Assembly: GCA_946407735.1 (NCBI GenBank)
Contig: CAMJPL010000031.1
Coordinates: 1-36,383, forward strand
Length of the DNA: 36,383 nt
DNA from: an uncultured Clostridia bacterium
Lineage (GTDB): Bacteria; Bacillota; Clostridia; Oscillospirales; CAG-272
Reading direction: 5' to 3'
In this document: piece after piece, positions 7,084 through 14,815 of the stretch
Layout: each line of letters opens with the position of its first letter
Position numbering within the stretch: the first letter of the stretch is position 1
Translations under genes and position numbers: made by a program
Notes under the pieces: model-generated
What the model was told of the DNA's origin: nothing
The model's database searches: none
Seen by the model: only the letters and a program-made list of their open reading frames with translations

Positions 7084-7731
7084 TTACAGATCGAGCATCT
7101 CAAAATTCCGCTGCGCCGCTTTGCAGGATATGATCGTGGCTGAAACGTAAACCGCCAGTGCAGATAACATCAGCATCAGCTGCAGCGGCAAGCGGTCCGA
7201 GGTGTTCAGAAATTCCAATCCCGGAAGATGATGAAGAACCTCGGCGATGCAGATCACCGGCATGGAAGCGACGATAAACGCTATAAACGGCTTTCCGAAC
7301 CTGTACGCCGTTTTGTAGAACAGTCCGACAAAAAGGGTGTTGAACAACGCGAAAATCAGGAGCGTCCAGGCGAGAAATACCGGGTTGGAATTCATCATGG
7401 CATTGTTCATATACGGCGCCGCGCTTGCGAAAAAGACCATACGCAGCGAGGTCAGCCCCGCCATCAAAATGAACGCTGTGATCTGAATCAGGCAGACAAA
7501 GATATACCGCGCCTTCACGACGTCCTTCTTGTCTATCGGAAGCAGCGCGCTGTAAAGAACGTCATTCGTTTCCCGCCCGTTCTGGAAAGTCTGAAAAAGT
7601 CCGAAGCAGATAAAAAACGCGCTTAATAAAATAGGATAACCGGGGATCAATGCCATCAGTGAGAAAGCTAAAAACAGATAGCTCAGCAGATGAGCGGACA
7701 GCCGCAGCTCTTTATTCAGCAAATTTATCAC
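7084..7731 (-). CDS. ABC-2 type transporter permease subunit
   Basis: A 215-aa integral membrane protein with about six hydrophobic segments (near residues 12-48 as two, 75-95, 105-135, 140-165 and 180-205). The pattern MINLLNKELRLSAH at the start and YSALLPIDKKDVVKARY at about 60-76 is typical of the small ABC-2 permeases (ABC2_membrane_5 type) of Firmicutes. It overlaps the ATPase gene by 20 bases and forms a transporter with it. Such pairs usually export peptides or confer antibiotic or bacteriocin tolerance; the substrate is unknown here. The divergent neighbour at 8978 encodes a protein with a double-glycine-type leader. Confidence 0.85.
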   Translation of the reverse strand: MINLLNKELRLSAHLLSYLFLAFSLMALIPGYPILLSAFFICFGLFQTFQNGRETNDVLYSALLPIDKKDVVKARYIFVCLIQITAFILMAGLTSLRMVFFASAAPYMNNAMMNSNPVFLAWTLLIFALFNTLFVGLFYKTAYRFGKPFIAFIVASMPVICIAEVLHHLPGLEFLNTSDRLPLQLMLMLSALAVYVSATIISCKAAQRNFEMLDL

Positions 7732-8455
7732 GATAATCCTCCTTTTCGCAGCGGAGCATTATTTCTTCAAGATTGCTTCCTTCACCGCGCATCCTGTGGC
7801 CGGAAAGAAAGGATTCCATTGTATCGGAAGCGACGAGCTCGCCCTTCCTGATATACGTAATGTAATCGGCGCATTTATCGAGATCCGAGGTTATATGGGT
7901 CGAAAACAAAATCGCCACTCCGCGCTCCTTAAGCGCCGCAAAGATCTCCAGCAGCTCTTCGCGTGAGACAGGATCGAGACCGGAAGTGGGCTCATCTAAG
8001 ATCAGCAGCTCCGCCCGGTGAGAAAGAGCGATCGCCAGATTCAGTTTGACCTTCATTCCCTCAGACAGCTCACGAGGCGTCTTTTGCGGATCGATGGAGA
8101 ATATGCCCATGTATTTCCGGTACGCAGCGTCATCCCAATTGTCGTAAAAATTGCGCGTCACCGCTATGATATCGGCGATCTTCTTACGCGGATAGCAGTC
8201 CGCCGCACCGCCGGCAAAACCGACGCGTTGTTTGATCGCCCGTTCGTTCCCCGGAAGTTCCTGACCGAAATAGCGAATACTTCCGGAATTCGGATGCGCG
8301 ATGTTCAGAATGGATTTCAGCGTGGTTGTCTTGCCGGCGCCGTTGCGGCCGATAAAACCCATGATGCTGCCTGCCTCCACCTTAAAGGATACGGGCCCCA
8401 GACGGAAGGCGGGATATGTTTTGATAAGATTTTCCACAACAAGGACCGGAGTCAT
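7712..8455 (-). CDS. ABC transporter ATP-binding protein
   Basis: A 247-aa cytosolic ATPase. Walker A GRNGAGKT at residues 36-43, signature LSEGM at 130-134, Walker B LLILDEPTSGLD at 150-161, and switch His 187 (STHI). The length and the LSEGMKVKL signature match the YtrB/BcrA-like exporters. It overlaps the regulator gene by four bases (ATGA) and the permease gene by 20 bases, so regulator, ATPase and permease are made from one transcript. There is no peptidase domain, so it would not itself cleave a leader peptide. Confidence 0.93.
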   Translation of the reverse strand: MTPVLVVENLIKTYPAFRLGPVSFKVEAGSIMGFIGRNGAGKTTTLKSILNIAHPNSGSIRYFGQELPGNERAIKQRVGFAGGAADCYPRKKIADIIAVTRNFYDNWDDAAYRKYMGIFSIDPQKTPRELSEGMKVKLNLAIALSHRAELLILDEPTSGLDPVSREELLEIFAALKERGVAILFSTHITSDLDKCADYITYIRKGELVASDTMESFLSGHRMRGEGSNLEEIMLRCEKEDYRDKFAE

Positions 8456-8661
8456 TTGTCGCCCTCCTCAAAAATCTGCTTTGTAAGTTCCGCTAACGTA
8501 TTCTTAGGGGGGATGGCAATACCGCGTTTTTCATCGCCCAGCAGAATAAGTGTGTCGCCGGGTTTGATGGAGAAAACGTCACGCGCTTGTTTCGGGATCA
8601 CAATCTGCCCCTTTTCTCCCACGGTGACCGTCCAAGCGTATTTGCCCTTTGGCGCATGCAT
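8452..8661 (-). CDS. AbrB/MazE/SpoVT-family DNA-binding regulator
   Basis: A 69-aa protein. KYAWTVTVGEKGQIVIPKQA followed by FSIKPGDTLILLGD is the swapped-hairpin beta-barrel DNA-binding domain of the SpoVT/AbrB family. AAGGAG precedes the ATG by about nine bases. It is the first gene of the regulator-ATPase-permease operon and probably controls its own perfect-consensus promoter. Most comparable small ABC operons carry a GntR-type regulator instead, so the AbrB type is a variation. Confidence 0.9.
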   Translation of the reverse strand: MHAPKGKYAWTVTVGEKGQIVIPKQARDVFSIKPGDTLILLGDEKRGIAIPPKNTLAELTKQIFEEGDK

Positions 8662-8695
8662 GATATAATCTCCTTTAGTGTGTTTTGTTATACAA

Positions 8696-8724
8696 ATTAT
8701 ACCACATCAAATGATAAATGTCAA
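8696..8724 (-). promoter_or_regulatory. Promoter of the AbrB-ABC operon
   Basis: Minus strand: TTGACA (8724-8719), exactly 17 bp, TATAAT (8701-8696) with extended TGG. It is a perfect consensus, so the operon should be strongly on unless repressed. Confidence 0.93.
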
Positions 8725-8734
8725 TAAGCTATAA

Positions 8735-8765
8735 GAAAAAAACCGCCAAACCGGCGGTTTTTGAT
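8735..8765. terminator. Terminator with no gene in front of it
   Basis: AAAAAACCGCC pairs with GGCGGTTTTT. It lies between two divergent genes, so no annotated transcript runs into it from either side. In the 316-base gap 8662-8977 there are only the operon promoter, this hairpin, an AT-rich stretch (8858-8910) and the ribosome site of the next gene. I see no convincing promoter for that gene. Confidence 0.7.
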
Positions 8766-8977
8766 ATGACCTTTGATCGCCTCATCATGATCATCGGCGC
8801 TGCCGTTTTCTGTCTCTTTCTCCCCGCTGCGTCACCGTCGTCTCATTTTCCCGGCAATATTAACAATATACGGTATATTAAGTGATCAAAGCCGAGTTAT
8901 ATTATATCAGACGGTATTCAGATTTAAGAATTATTTCGCGCGAACCGATTTTTCCCCGCCATAAAGGATGGACCGGT

Positions 8978-9364
8978 ATGGAAAACAAATCAAAGATTGA
9001 TCCCAAGGTCAGCGGAAAACTGAATGAATTCAAGAGCAGGCTCGATGTCCGTGAGCTGTCCACGGAGGATCTGGAAAGTGTCGCGGGAGGACAGTATATT
9101 CCCTGCGGCAGCGGTTATCTGACGACTCATGAGGAGATCGACCGGTTCTGCTCCATGCTCGACGATATAGAAAAGAAATTCAGCAATGACATCGCGTATT
9201 ATTTTGCAATAGAGCTCATACAATCCCCGCACATCACAAACGCCCATATAGCTTCGTCAAGCGACGGCGTGACCTTCCCCGGCAAAGTCGGAGTATTCCT
9301 TCATTTCGCGCTGGATCACGATTTCAAAACGCTGGAGGAAAAATACAGCACCGGCGGCATCTGA
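8978..9364 (+). CDS. Protein with double-glycine-type leader, possible peptide precursor
   Basis: A 128-aa protein. Residues 24-38 read VRELSTEDLESVAGG, the hydrophobic pattern ending in Gly-Gly (37-38) seen in leaders cleaved by C39 peptidase transporters and in several ribosomal-peptide precursor families (ELS-x-E-x-LE-x-V-x-GG). The preceding 23 residues are polar and charged, as in such leaders. The part after the GG is 90 residues, long for a bacteriocin, with only two cysteines (CGSG just after the cut, and FCSM). It contains no recognised domain. AAAGGA at 8963-8968 sets the start at 8978, not 8882. It is divergent from an AbrB-controlled ABC exporter lacking a peptidase domain; no modification enzyme or C39 transporter is in the window. 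The leader reading is firm as a pattern and tentative as a function. Confidence 0.7.
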   Translation: MENKSKIDPKVSGKLNEFKSRLDVRELSTEDLESVAGGQYIPCGSGYLTTHEEIDRFCSMLDDIEKKFSNDIAYYFAIELIQSPHITNAHIASSSDGVTFPGKVGVFLHFALDHDFKTLEEKYSTGGI

Positions 9365-9432
9365 TAAAGCTTTCCGCCTGCCGGAGCTGACGCTGAAAAA
9401 GCGGCCTTTGACCGGTATCTCGGCAAAAATGA

Positions 9433-9457
9433 AAAAAAGCCCCGAAAGGGCTTTTTT
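9433..9457. terminator. Bidirectional terminator
   Basis: AAAAAGCCC and GGGCTTTTTT around CGAAA, between the convergent leader-protein gene and the cyclophilin gene. Confidence 0.88.
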
Positions 9458-9468
9458 CTTTCCCGTAT

Positions 9469-10071
9469 TCAGTCGTCCACGGTGATCGTTTTGATCTTCT
9501 GCTCGACGAGGGGGCGGTCCTTGGAGTCGGTGGCAACCGAGGCTATCTCGTCGACCACGTCCATACCCTCGGTCACGCGGCCGAAGGCGGCGTACTGACC
9601 GTCGAGGTAAGTTGAATCTTCCTGTACGATGAAGAACTGGGAGCTCGCCGAGTCCATGCTGCGGCTGTTGCGGGCCATCGAGATGACGCCGCGCTCGTGA
9701 GAGATGTCGTTTTTCACGCCGTTCGCCGAGAACTCGCCCTTGATCGTCTCGTCGGAGCCGCCCATGCCGGTGCCCTCGGGGTCGCCGCCCTGGATCATGA
9801 AGCCGTTTATCACGCGGTGGAAGATCAGGCCGTCGTAGAAGCCCGACTTCGCCAGCTTGACGAAGTTCGCCACGGTGATCGGCGCTATGTCGGGATAAAG
9901 CTCGAGCTTGATGATCCCGCCGTTTTCCATTTCGATTGTCACGTTGGTTACCTCCTTTGAGTCGCCTGAACCGGCAGCTTCGCCAGCGCCGCCCGCCGCG
10001 CCCGACTTTCCGCAGGCGGCGAGCAGTATGACGGAAGCGATGATGAGTATTATTGATGTGATTTTTTTCAT
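9469..10071 (-). CDS. Cyclophilin-type peptidyl-prolyl isomerase, lipoprotein
   Basis: A 200-aa surface lipoprotein. The signal peptide ends in LLAAC with the lipidated Cys at residue 20, followed by a Gly/Ala linker and a cyclophilin domain. FHRVINGFMIQGGDPEGTG contains the catalytic Arg and the family signature, and SMDSASSQFFI is the second substrate-site motif. It catalyses cis-trans isomerisation at prolines and presumably helps fold exported proteins outside the membrane. The start at 10071 is chosen because the signal peptide begins there and AGGTGAAGG lies in front; the longer ORF reaches into the neighbouring gene. It lies 47 bases behind the methionine synthase activation gene. Confidence 0.92.
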   Translation of the reverse strand: MKKITSIILIIASVILLAACGKSGAAGGAGEAAGSGDSKEVTNVTIEMENGGIIKLELYPDIAPITVANFVKLAKSGFYDGLIFHRVINGFMIQGGDPEGTGMGGSDETIKGEFSANGVKNDISHERGVISMARNSRSMDSASSQFFIVQEDSTYLDGQYAAFGRVTEGMDVVDEIASVATDSKDRPLVEQKIKTITVDD

Positions 10072-10118
10072 ATCCTTCACCTGTATGTTGAGTTTTTCGT
10101 TTTTTCCCCGGAAGCGGC

Positions 10119-10820
10119 TCAGCCTCGCGGCGCGACCATCGACTCGGCGCGGCGGTTCGGGCAGTCCAGCCTCGGACAGTACTGGCACATCTGGAAATTG
10201 TGCTCGCCGGTCTCAAAGCCGATCGACGAGACCGATTTGCGCGGCAGCATCATCATGGTCGGAGTGAGCGTGACGCCGATGCTCTCCTTCACGACCGCCT
10301 GTCCGCCCAGAAGATCGAACAGGTACGGCTGTCCCATCGTCGTCGTCCATTTGCTCACCGAGCCCGGCGACATGGCGGAGAGCCTTCCCTCGATGCGGAA
10401 CTCGTCCCTTATCGCCTGAGTCGTCTTCGCGGCGGCGATGCCGACCACCGAATTCATGAGCTGGTCGAGCATGTAGGCGAGGATCGGGTCGGTTATCGTC
10501 TTCGACCATTCGAGAAGCTCCTCGCCGGCGGTGGCGATGTACGGGAAGACGCGGTGGATCCCGGCCTTCGAGAAATGCTCGGCGACAAAATCGTTCTCGG
10601 TAACGATCCCGCCGATGTCGATCCGCGAGCCGGACAGCTCGATCGGCAGGATGGCGTACATCCCCTTCGGGACGGAATGCTTTGCGGCCTCGTCGGCGAT
10701 ATTTTTCCACTCCCCGATGAGATCCTCGTCCTCACCGCAGTATTCGGCGAGCTTCGCTATCGTCTGCTCCGGGAAGACTATCTCCTCCCGCGGCACGGTT
10801 ATGATTCTGTTGTCCGGCAT
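10119..10820 (-). CDS. B12-dependent methionine synthase activation-domain protein
   Basis: A 233-aa cytosolic protein matching the stand-alone reactivation domain of cobalamin-dependent methionine synthase. PGSVSKWTTTMGQPYLFDLL (about 154-173), the run ending in TPTMMMLPRKSVSSIGF and the closing CQYCPRLDCPNRR cysteine cluster (about 212-224) are typical of the clostridial version, in which this domain is separate from MetH. It would bind AdoMet and assist reductive methylation of oxidised cobalamin. No MetH gene is in the window. It has its own promoter (10875-10903) inside a nested inverted repeat shared with the divergent aminotransferase gene. Confidence 0.8.
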   Translation of the reverse strand: MPDNRIITVPREEIVFPEQTIAKLAEYCGEDEDLIGEWKNIADEAAKHSVPKGMYAILPIELSGSRIDIGGIVTENDFVAEHFSKAGIHRVFPYIATAGEELLEWSKTITDPILAYMLDQLMNSVVGIAAAKTTQAIRDEFRIEGRLSAMSPGSVSKWTTTMGQPYLFDLLGGQAVVKESIGVTLTPTMMMLPRKSVSSIGFETGEHNFQMCQYCPRLDCPNRRAESMVAPRG

Positions 10821-10865
10821 GCTTTCTGACCTCTGTGTTTCGTTTACGCCGCGTCTTCTGTTTGT

Positions 10866-10921
10866 CCGACAAATATTATCTCACATACGAGGCGAATTGT
10901 CAAGTGAGATTTTGTTGTCGG
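10866..10921. promoter_or_regulatory. Nested inverted repeat in a divergent promoter region
   Basis: CCGACAA (10866-10872) pairs with TTGTCGG (10915-10921), and inside it ATCTCAC (10878-10884) pairs with GTGAGAT (10904-10910). The structure encloses the -35 and -10 of the minus-strand promoter. It could be a repressor site or an mRNA or DNA hairpin; no regulator is known. Confidence 0.5.
10875..10903 (-). promoter_or_regulatory. Promoter of the methionine synthase activation gene
   Basis: Minus strand: TTGACA (10903-10898), 17-bp spacer, GATAAT (10880-10875), with TGA before the -10. Confidence 0.85.
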
Positions 10922-10949
10922 CAGTTAACATTTATTTTACCTCAGATAA

Positions 10950-10978
10950 TTGACATCTCGGCGGCAAGATGGTATAAT
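10950..10978 (+). promoter_or_regulatory. Promoter of the D-alanine aminotransferase gene
   Basis: TTGACA (10950-10955), 17-bp spacer, TATAAT (10973-10978) with extended TGG. The start codon follows at 11009. Confidence 0.92.
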
Positions 10979-11008
10979 ACCAGTAGTCATAAGATACGCG
11001 AGGATATT

Positions 11009-11848
11009 ATGCATAACGTAGGATATTACAACGGTGAGATCGCTCCGATAGAGGAGCTTAAGATACCGGCGCTCGACCGCGCCGTTTATTTCGGCGACGG
11101 CTGCTACGAGGCCGTCATGACGGTTAACGGGAAAATATACGCGGCGGACGATCATATAAACCGCTTTTTCTCCAGCATGAAGCTGCTCGGCATCGAGCCG
11201 GCGTGGACGAAGGAGGAGCTGAGGGCGATACTCGAGGATCTCGTCTCCCGCCTCGATTCTGACATCGGAAAGCTGTACTGGCAGGCCAGCCGCGGGACGG
11301 CGCCGAGATCGCACGCCTTCCCGAAGGACGCGAAGGCGAATCTGCTCGTCTTCCTCAACCCCGGCGCTCTGCCTGACTTTCACAACGAGATCAGCCTCGT
11401 GTCGGTGGAGGACATACGCTTCGAGATCTGCAACGTGAAGACCCTCAACCTCATCCCCTCGGTTCTGGCGACCGACGTGGCCATGAAGGCCGGATGCGAC
11501 GAGGCGGTGCTCCACAGGGGCGAGATCGTGACCGAATGCGCCCATTCCAACATCTCGATAATCAAAAACGGGGTGCTCGTGACTCACCCCGCCGATAATT
11601 TCATCCTCCCCGGCACCGTCCGCAAGCATATGCTCGACATCTGCCACAGGGAGAGCATACCCGTCATCGAGCGCCCGTTCACTATGGACGAGCTCCGTGA
11701 CTGCGACGAGGCAGTCGTGACCGCCTCGTTCTCCGCCGTCCGCCGCGCCGTCAGACTCGACGGCAGCCCGATAGGAGGCAGGAATCCCGACCTCATCCGC
11801 CTGATCCAGGACGATTTCGCCGCCGAGCTGACGGGGATGATGGAGTGA
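11009..11848 (+). CDS. dat: D-alanine aminotransferase (class IV PLP enzyme)
   Basis: A 280-aa cytosolic PLP enzyme of fold type IV. K144 in CNVKTLNLIPSVLA is the Schiff-base lysine. WQASRGTAPRSHAFP (about 91-105) matches the substrate loop of D-amino acid aminotransferases, and CDEAVLHRGEIVTECAHSNI matches the cofactor phosphate region. It interconverts D-alanine and D-glutamate with their keto acids, supplying peptidoglycan precursors. A branched-chain aminotransferase or aminodeoxychorismate lyase is less likely given the RGTxPRxHxFP box. CGAGGA lies five bases before the ATG. An ORF extension from 10835 would run through the promoter and is rejected. A palindromic repeat follows 15 bases behind the stop. 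Confidence 0.85.
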   Translation: MHNVGYYNGEIAPIEELKIPALDRAVYFGDGCYEAVMTVNGKIYAADDHINRFFSSMKLLGIEPAWTKEELRAILEDLVSRLDSDIGKLYWQASRGTAPRSHAFPKDAKANLLVFLNPGALPDFHNEISLVSVEDIRFEICNVKTLNLIPSVLATDVAMKAGCDEAVLHRGEIVTECAHSNISIIKNGVLVTHPADNFILPGTVRKHMLDICHRESIPVIERPFTMDELRDCDEAVVTASFSAVRRAVRLDGSPIGGRNPDLIRLIQDDFAAELTGMME

Positions 11849-11863
11849 CGAATATAATTTGAT

Positions 11864-11941
11864 GCGGGGGAGGAAAACCCTTTCTGAAGAAAGGGTTTTC
11901 CTCCCCCGCGCCCCCACTTTTCCCAAGGACTTTTGATACAG
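11864..11941 (-). repeat. Dispersed 3'-end palindrome, copy 2a
   Basis: A perfect 22-bp inverted repeat (11864-11885 with 11888-11909, centre GA), then CCCCCACTTTTCCC and the motif GACTTTTGATACA (11928-11940). It starts 15 bases behind the aminotransferase stop, so relative to its gene it has the same orientation as copy 1. Confidence 0.88.
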
Positions 11942-11967
11942 AAAATATATATTTAAAAACTGAACGG

Positions 11968-12027
11968 ATATGAAGTCCTGAAAAATATGAGGAAGGAAAG
12001 CTTTTTCAAAGTTTTCCTTCCCCCGGG
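11968..12027 (+). repeat. Dispersed 3'-end palindrome, copy 2b (partial)
   Basis: GGAAGGAAAGCTTT (11991-12004) pairs with AAAGTTTTCCTTCC (12008-12021) with one G-T pair, and CCCCGGGAA ends the copy. The matching G run on the left arm is missing and the AAGTCTT motif is degraded to GAAGTCCTGAAA. It lies about 30 bases behind the stop of solute-binding lipoprotein 2, facing copy 2a. Confidence 0.75.
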
Positions 12028-12055
12028 AAATCACATATAAAATCCTCCGCGTCTC

Positions 12056-13525
12056 TCATCCGCCGTAGTTTTCGCTTACCAGCTGGATCATATCGTCCAG
12101 AGCCTTCTGGGCCTTCGGCTTGATCTTTTCGTAGTCGGAGACGAAATTCGGCTTGAGTCCGCAGACGGCGGCGCGCAGAAGCTCGGACGAGCCGCCGAAG
12201 TTGAACACGGTGTTGAAGTCGAAGACTATGCTGCGGAAGATGAACTCGAGCATCTCGTAGCTCTCGCTGTCGCGGGTGGCCTTGCCGCGCAGGGCGGTTT
12301 CGTAGACCGCCGGGCCGACGGTGAGATATGAGGTGTAGGCGAGCGTTTCCATGACGAGGCCGACGAATTCGGGATCGGTGCAGGTTATCGGCACCGCGAC
12401 CCCGGTCGGCAGCCATGTGTTGCAGGTCACGAGATAATCGGCGTCGCTTTCGTTGTATTTCGGCAGCGGGAGCACTCCGTAGTCGTCGTCCATGTCGCGG
12501 TAGGGCACGGCGAAGCCGTAGATGTTCAGCGCCGAGAAGACGGCGCGGCCTGTCTTGAAGACGTTCGTCACCTTGTCGGAGCCGCTTTCCTGAATGATGT
12601 ACTTGGTCTTGTCGGAGAATACCCCGGCGTATTTCATGATGACGTCGATCGATCTCTGCGAGTCGATGTCGAGCGTATAGACGCCGCCTTCGCTCTTGAC
12701 GGGAGCGAGACCGGCCGTGGCGTAGAGCGCGTTCCCGAGCGTCGTGTCGGACGAGAAGCCGTAGAAGTCCTCGTAATCCATCTTGCCGTTGGAGTCGAGA
12801 TCGTACGATATCCCGTCCACCATCGAGATGAACTTGTCGAAATACCACTGCCCGTCGTACACCGCGCCGTAAAGATCGGTGAAGCCGTAGTCCTCGGCGA
12901 GACGCTTGTTGAAGATCATCACTATCGGCGTCAGATAGTAGCAGGGCGATATCGCGCCGGTCGTGAACAGCTGATGTCCGAGCAGCTGCATGTCCTCGTG
13001 GATCGAGCGGTTCCACCATTCGGCTGTGAGATCGACGTACGGCAGCCCGTTCAGATCATACAGCGTTCCGGCGGGGCCGAGGGTGTTTATGCCGTCCGAC
13101 ATGCTCGTTATGATCAGGTCATAGGCGCTGTCGCCGGCGAGGATCGTCTTCTGCACCTCGGTCTTGAGCTTGCCGCGGTCCTCGTAGCCGATTCGGTTGA
13201 TGACTATGTTCAGGCGCTCCTCGACGGCGTTGTCCCTTTCGAGTATCGAGTCGTTGATGACGTCCCCGGTCTTTTCCTCGTACGGGAAGTTGAACCGTTC
13301 GGAGGTGTGCTGTGCGACGATGGTGAACGTCCTGCCGCCCTGATCGTCGTCGGGAAGCTCGGAAAGATGATCGGCGGTCGTTTCGGCCTCTGTTTCGGGT
13401 GCAGGGTCGGTCTGCATGACGGTCGTGTCTGCCGCCTGATCGGCCGATTCGCCGCAGGCCGCGGCTGCGGATGCCGTGATAATAAGCGCGAGCGCGGCCG
13501 ATATCGTTTTTTTCATGGTATTCAT
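12056..13525 (-). CDS. Solute-binding lipoprotein 2 (carbohydrate ABC type)
   Basis: A 489-aa lipoprotein with lipobox AAAAC (Cys 24), an acidic Thr/Glu/Ala linker to about residue 55, then the solute-binding fold. The EF-hand-like loop DLDSNGKMDYED lies at 242-253, and LPYVDLTAEWW at about 161-171 aligns with the PWW motif of the other two lipoproteins. Near the end, GKATRDSESYEMLEFI matches GKSARDNESEEMLDLI of lipoprotein 1, so the three are clear paralogues. AGAGGG lies about 11 bases before the first ATG. It is divergent from, and probably functionally linked to, the glycan operon at 13631-18971. No permease genes are adjacent. Ligand unknown. Confidence 0.86.
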   Translation of the reverse strand: MNTMKKTISAALALIITASAAAACGESADQAADTTVMQTDPAPETEAETTADHLSELPDDDQGGRTFTIVAQHTSERFNFPYEEKTGDVINDSILERDNAVEERLNIVINRIGYEDRGKLKTEVQKTILAGDSAYDLIITSMSDGINTLGPAGTLYDLNGLPYVDLTAEWWNRSIHEDMQLLGHQLFTTGAISPCYYLTPIVMIFNKRLAEDYGFTDLYGAVYDGQWYFDKFISMVDGISYDLDSNGKMDYEDFYGFSSDTTLGNALYATAGLAPVKSEGGVYTLDIDSQRSIDVIMKYAGVFSDKTKYIIQESGSDKVTNVFKTGRAVFSALNIYGFAVPYRDMDDDYGVLPLPKYNESDADYLVTCNTWLPTGVAVPITCTDPEFVGLVMETLAYTSYLTVGPAVYETALRGKATRDSESYEMLEFIFRSIVFDFNTVFNFGGSSELLRAAVCGLKPNFVSDYEKIKPKAQKALDDMIQLVSENYGG

Positions 13526-13581
13526 AGATGCGTTTTCCCTCTTAATATCCGCTTTTGTAAAATATAATCACGCGCTCCCTC

Positions 13582-13610
13582 ATTATACCATCGGTCCGGA
13601 ATTTTGTCAA
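13582..13610 (-). promoter_or_regulatory. Promoter of solute-binding lipoprotein 2
   Basis: Minus strand: TTGACA (13610-13605), 17-bp spacer, TATAAT (13587-13582), extended TGG. For the divergent plus-strand operon only a lone TATAAT at 13563-13568 with no good -35 is seen. Confidence 0.9.
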
Positions 13611-13630
13611 TAGACAGGAAGCAATTTGTC

Positions 13631-14815
13631 ATGTCAGAATACAAAGATATAAGCGTCTTCGGCGCCGCCGGGGACGGCATGGCTGACGACGCCACCGCCT
13701 TCCGGCGGGCGCTCGACGGCGGGGGATATATCAGGATCCCGTCCGGCAGGTATCTCATCGGCTCGACTCTGCATATGCGCTCCGGCACGCATATAAGCGC
13801 GGCGAAGGACGCCGTGATCGTCCTCGCCGACGGCGCGCTGAAAAAACGCGGCGACTATCTTCTCACCGCCGATAACGCGGATGACATATCCATCTCCGGC
13901 GGCGTCTGGGACGGCAACAATCCCGGCAATCCCCGCGACCCGGATATGTTCTCCTCGACCGCGTTTCCCGGGATAATGCTTAATTTCCACGGCGTGAAGG
14001 GACTCGCGCTGAGGGAGATGACGCTGAGAGACCCCGAGACGTTTTACGTCTGCCTCTGCGACGCCGACGGCTTCCTTATCGAGGATATCGTCTTCGACAG
14101 CCCGAACATCCGCCCGAATCAGGACGGGATCCATCTCGCCGGAGGCTGCCGCCGGGGCGTGATACGCCGTCTGCGCGGCGTCGGCATGTCGCCGAACGAC
14201 GACGTTTTGGCGATAAACGCCGACGATTACATCGGCCGCATCGAGAACCACGATCTGCACAACGGGGATATCACCGATATCGTCGCCGACGATATCTCGG
14301 CGGAATGCTGCCACACCTTCATCCGCATAGCGAACACGGTGTCCGACGTCTCCCGCATCTTCATCTCCGGCGTAAGGGGCAGATGCGCGAACTTCGCCGT
14401 CAATATGGACGCTCTGAGATACTGCCGCACGCCCCTTTTCCCCGCGGACGACGAAAGATACACCTGCGGCGTCGGACGGGCGCGGGACATCCATCTGAAA
14501 GACATCTGCGTCAGCCGGGCGGAAGCATCCGACGCCGCCGGCTCACGGGCCCTTATATGCCTTGAGACCGACGTCGACGATCTCACGATAGAGAATTTCA
14601 GGACATCCGGGAAGTCGCCGTCGCTGAAAATGGTCAACACTCACGGTCATACCCTTGAGTTCGAGGGGATCGAAAAGCCGGAGTCGGTGATCCTTTCCGG
14701 CGGAGCGGCCCGCGAGGGGGATATCATAAAAAAGCCGACTCACGCGTCGGTCACGCTCGAACAGGGCGGCTTTGACAGCCTGAGAATAACGAGAAATATG
14801 GAAAGCGATATATGA
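13631..14815 (+). CDS. GH28-like beta-helix protein (putative polygalacturonase type)
   Basis: A 394-aa protein. The start VFGAAGDGMADDATAFRRAL (about 7-26) is the pectate-lyase/GH28 superfamily opening, with GGGYIRIPSGRY next. The middle is a right-handed beta helix. NQDGIHLAGG (about 169-178) and SPNDDVLAIN (about 193-202) resemble the NxD and DD catalytic motifs of GH28. The GHG and RxK motifs of true polygalacturonases are not obvious, so the exact activity is open. No signal peptide is present, so it should act inside the cell on imported oligosaccharides. CAGGAAG at 13615-13621 sets the start. It is the first gene of a five-gene operon, and its stop overlaps the next start by four bases. 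Confidence 0.78.
   Translation: MSEYKDISVFGAAGDGMADDATAFRRALDGGGYIRIPSGRYLIGSTLHMRSGTHISAAKDAVIVLADGALKKRGDYLLTADNADDISISGGVWDGNNPGNPRDPDMFSSTAFPGIMLNFHGVKGLALREMTLRDPETFYVCLCDADGFLIEDIVFDSPNIRPNQDGIHLAGGCRRGVIRRLRGVGMSPNDDVLAINADDYIGRIENHDLHNGDITDIVADDISAECCHTFIRIANTVSDVSRIFISGVRGRCANFAVNMDALRYCRTPLFPADDERYTCGVGRARDIHLKDICVSRAEASDAAGSRALICLETDVDDLTIENFRTSGKSPSLKMVNTHGHTLEFEGIEKPESVILSGGAAREGDIIKKPTHASVTLEQGGFDSLRITRNMESDI

Noticed and set aside
6909..7133. 74-codon plus-strand frame between the dehydrogenase and the ABC permease gene
   Set aside because: It reads through the bidirectional terminator and into the antisense of the permease gene, with no ribosome site or similarity.
10821..11008. 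Cobalamin or SAM riboswitch near the methionine synthase activation gene
   Set aside because: The region is too short after the promoter (about 50 bases of leader) and has no B12-box or SAM-I core; the inverted repeats overlap the promoter rather than the leader.
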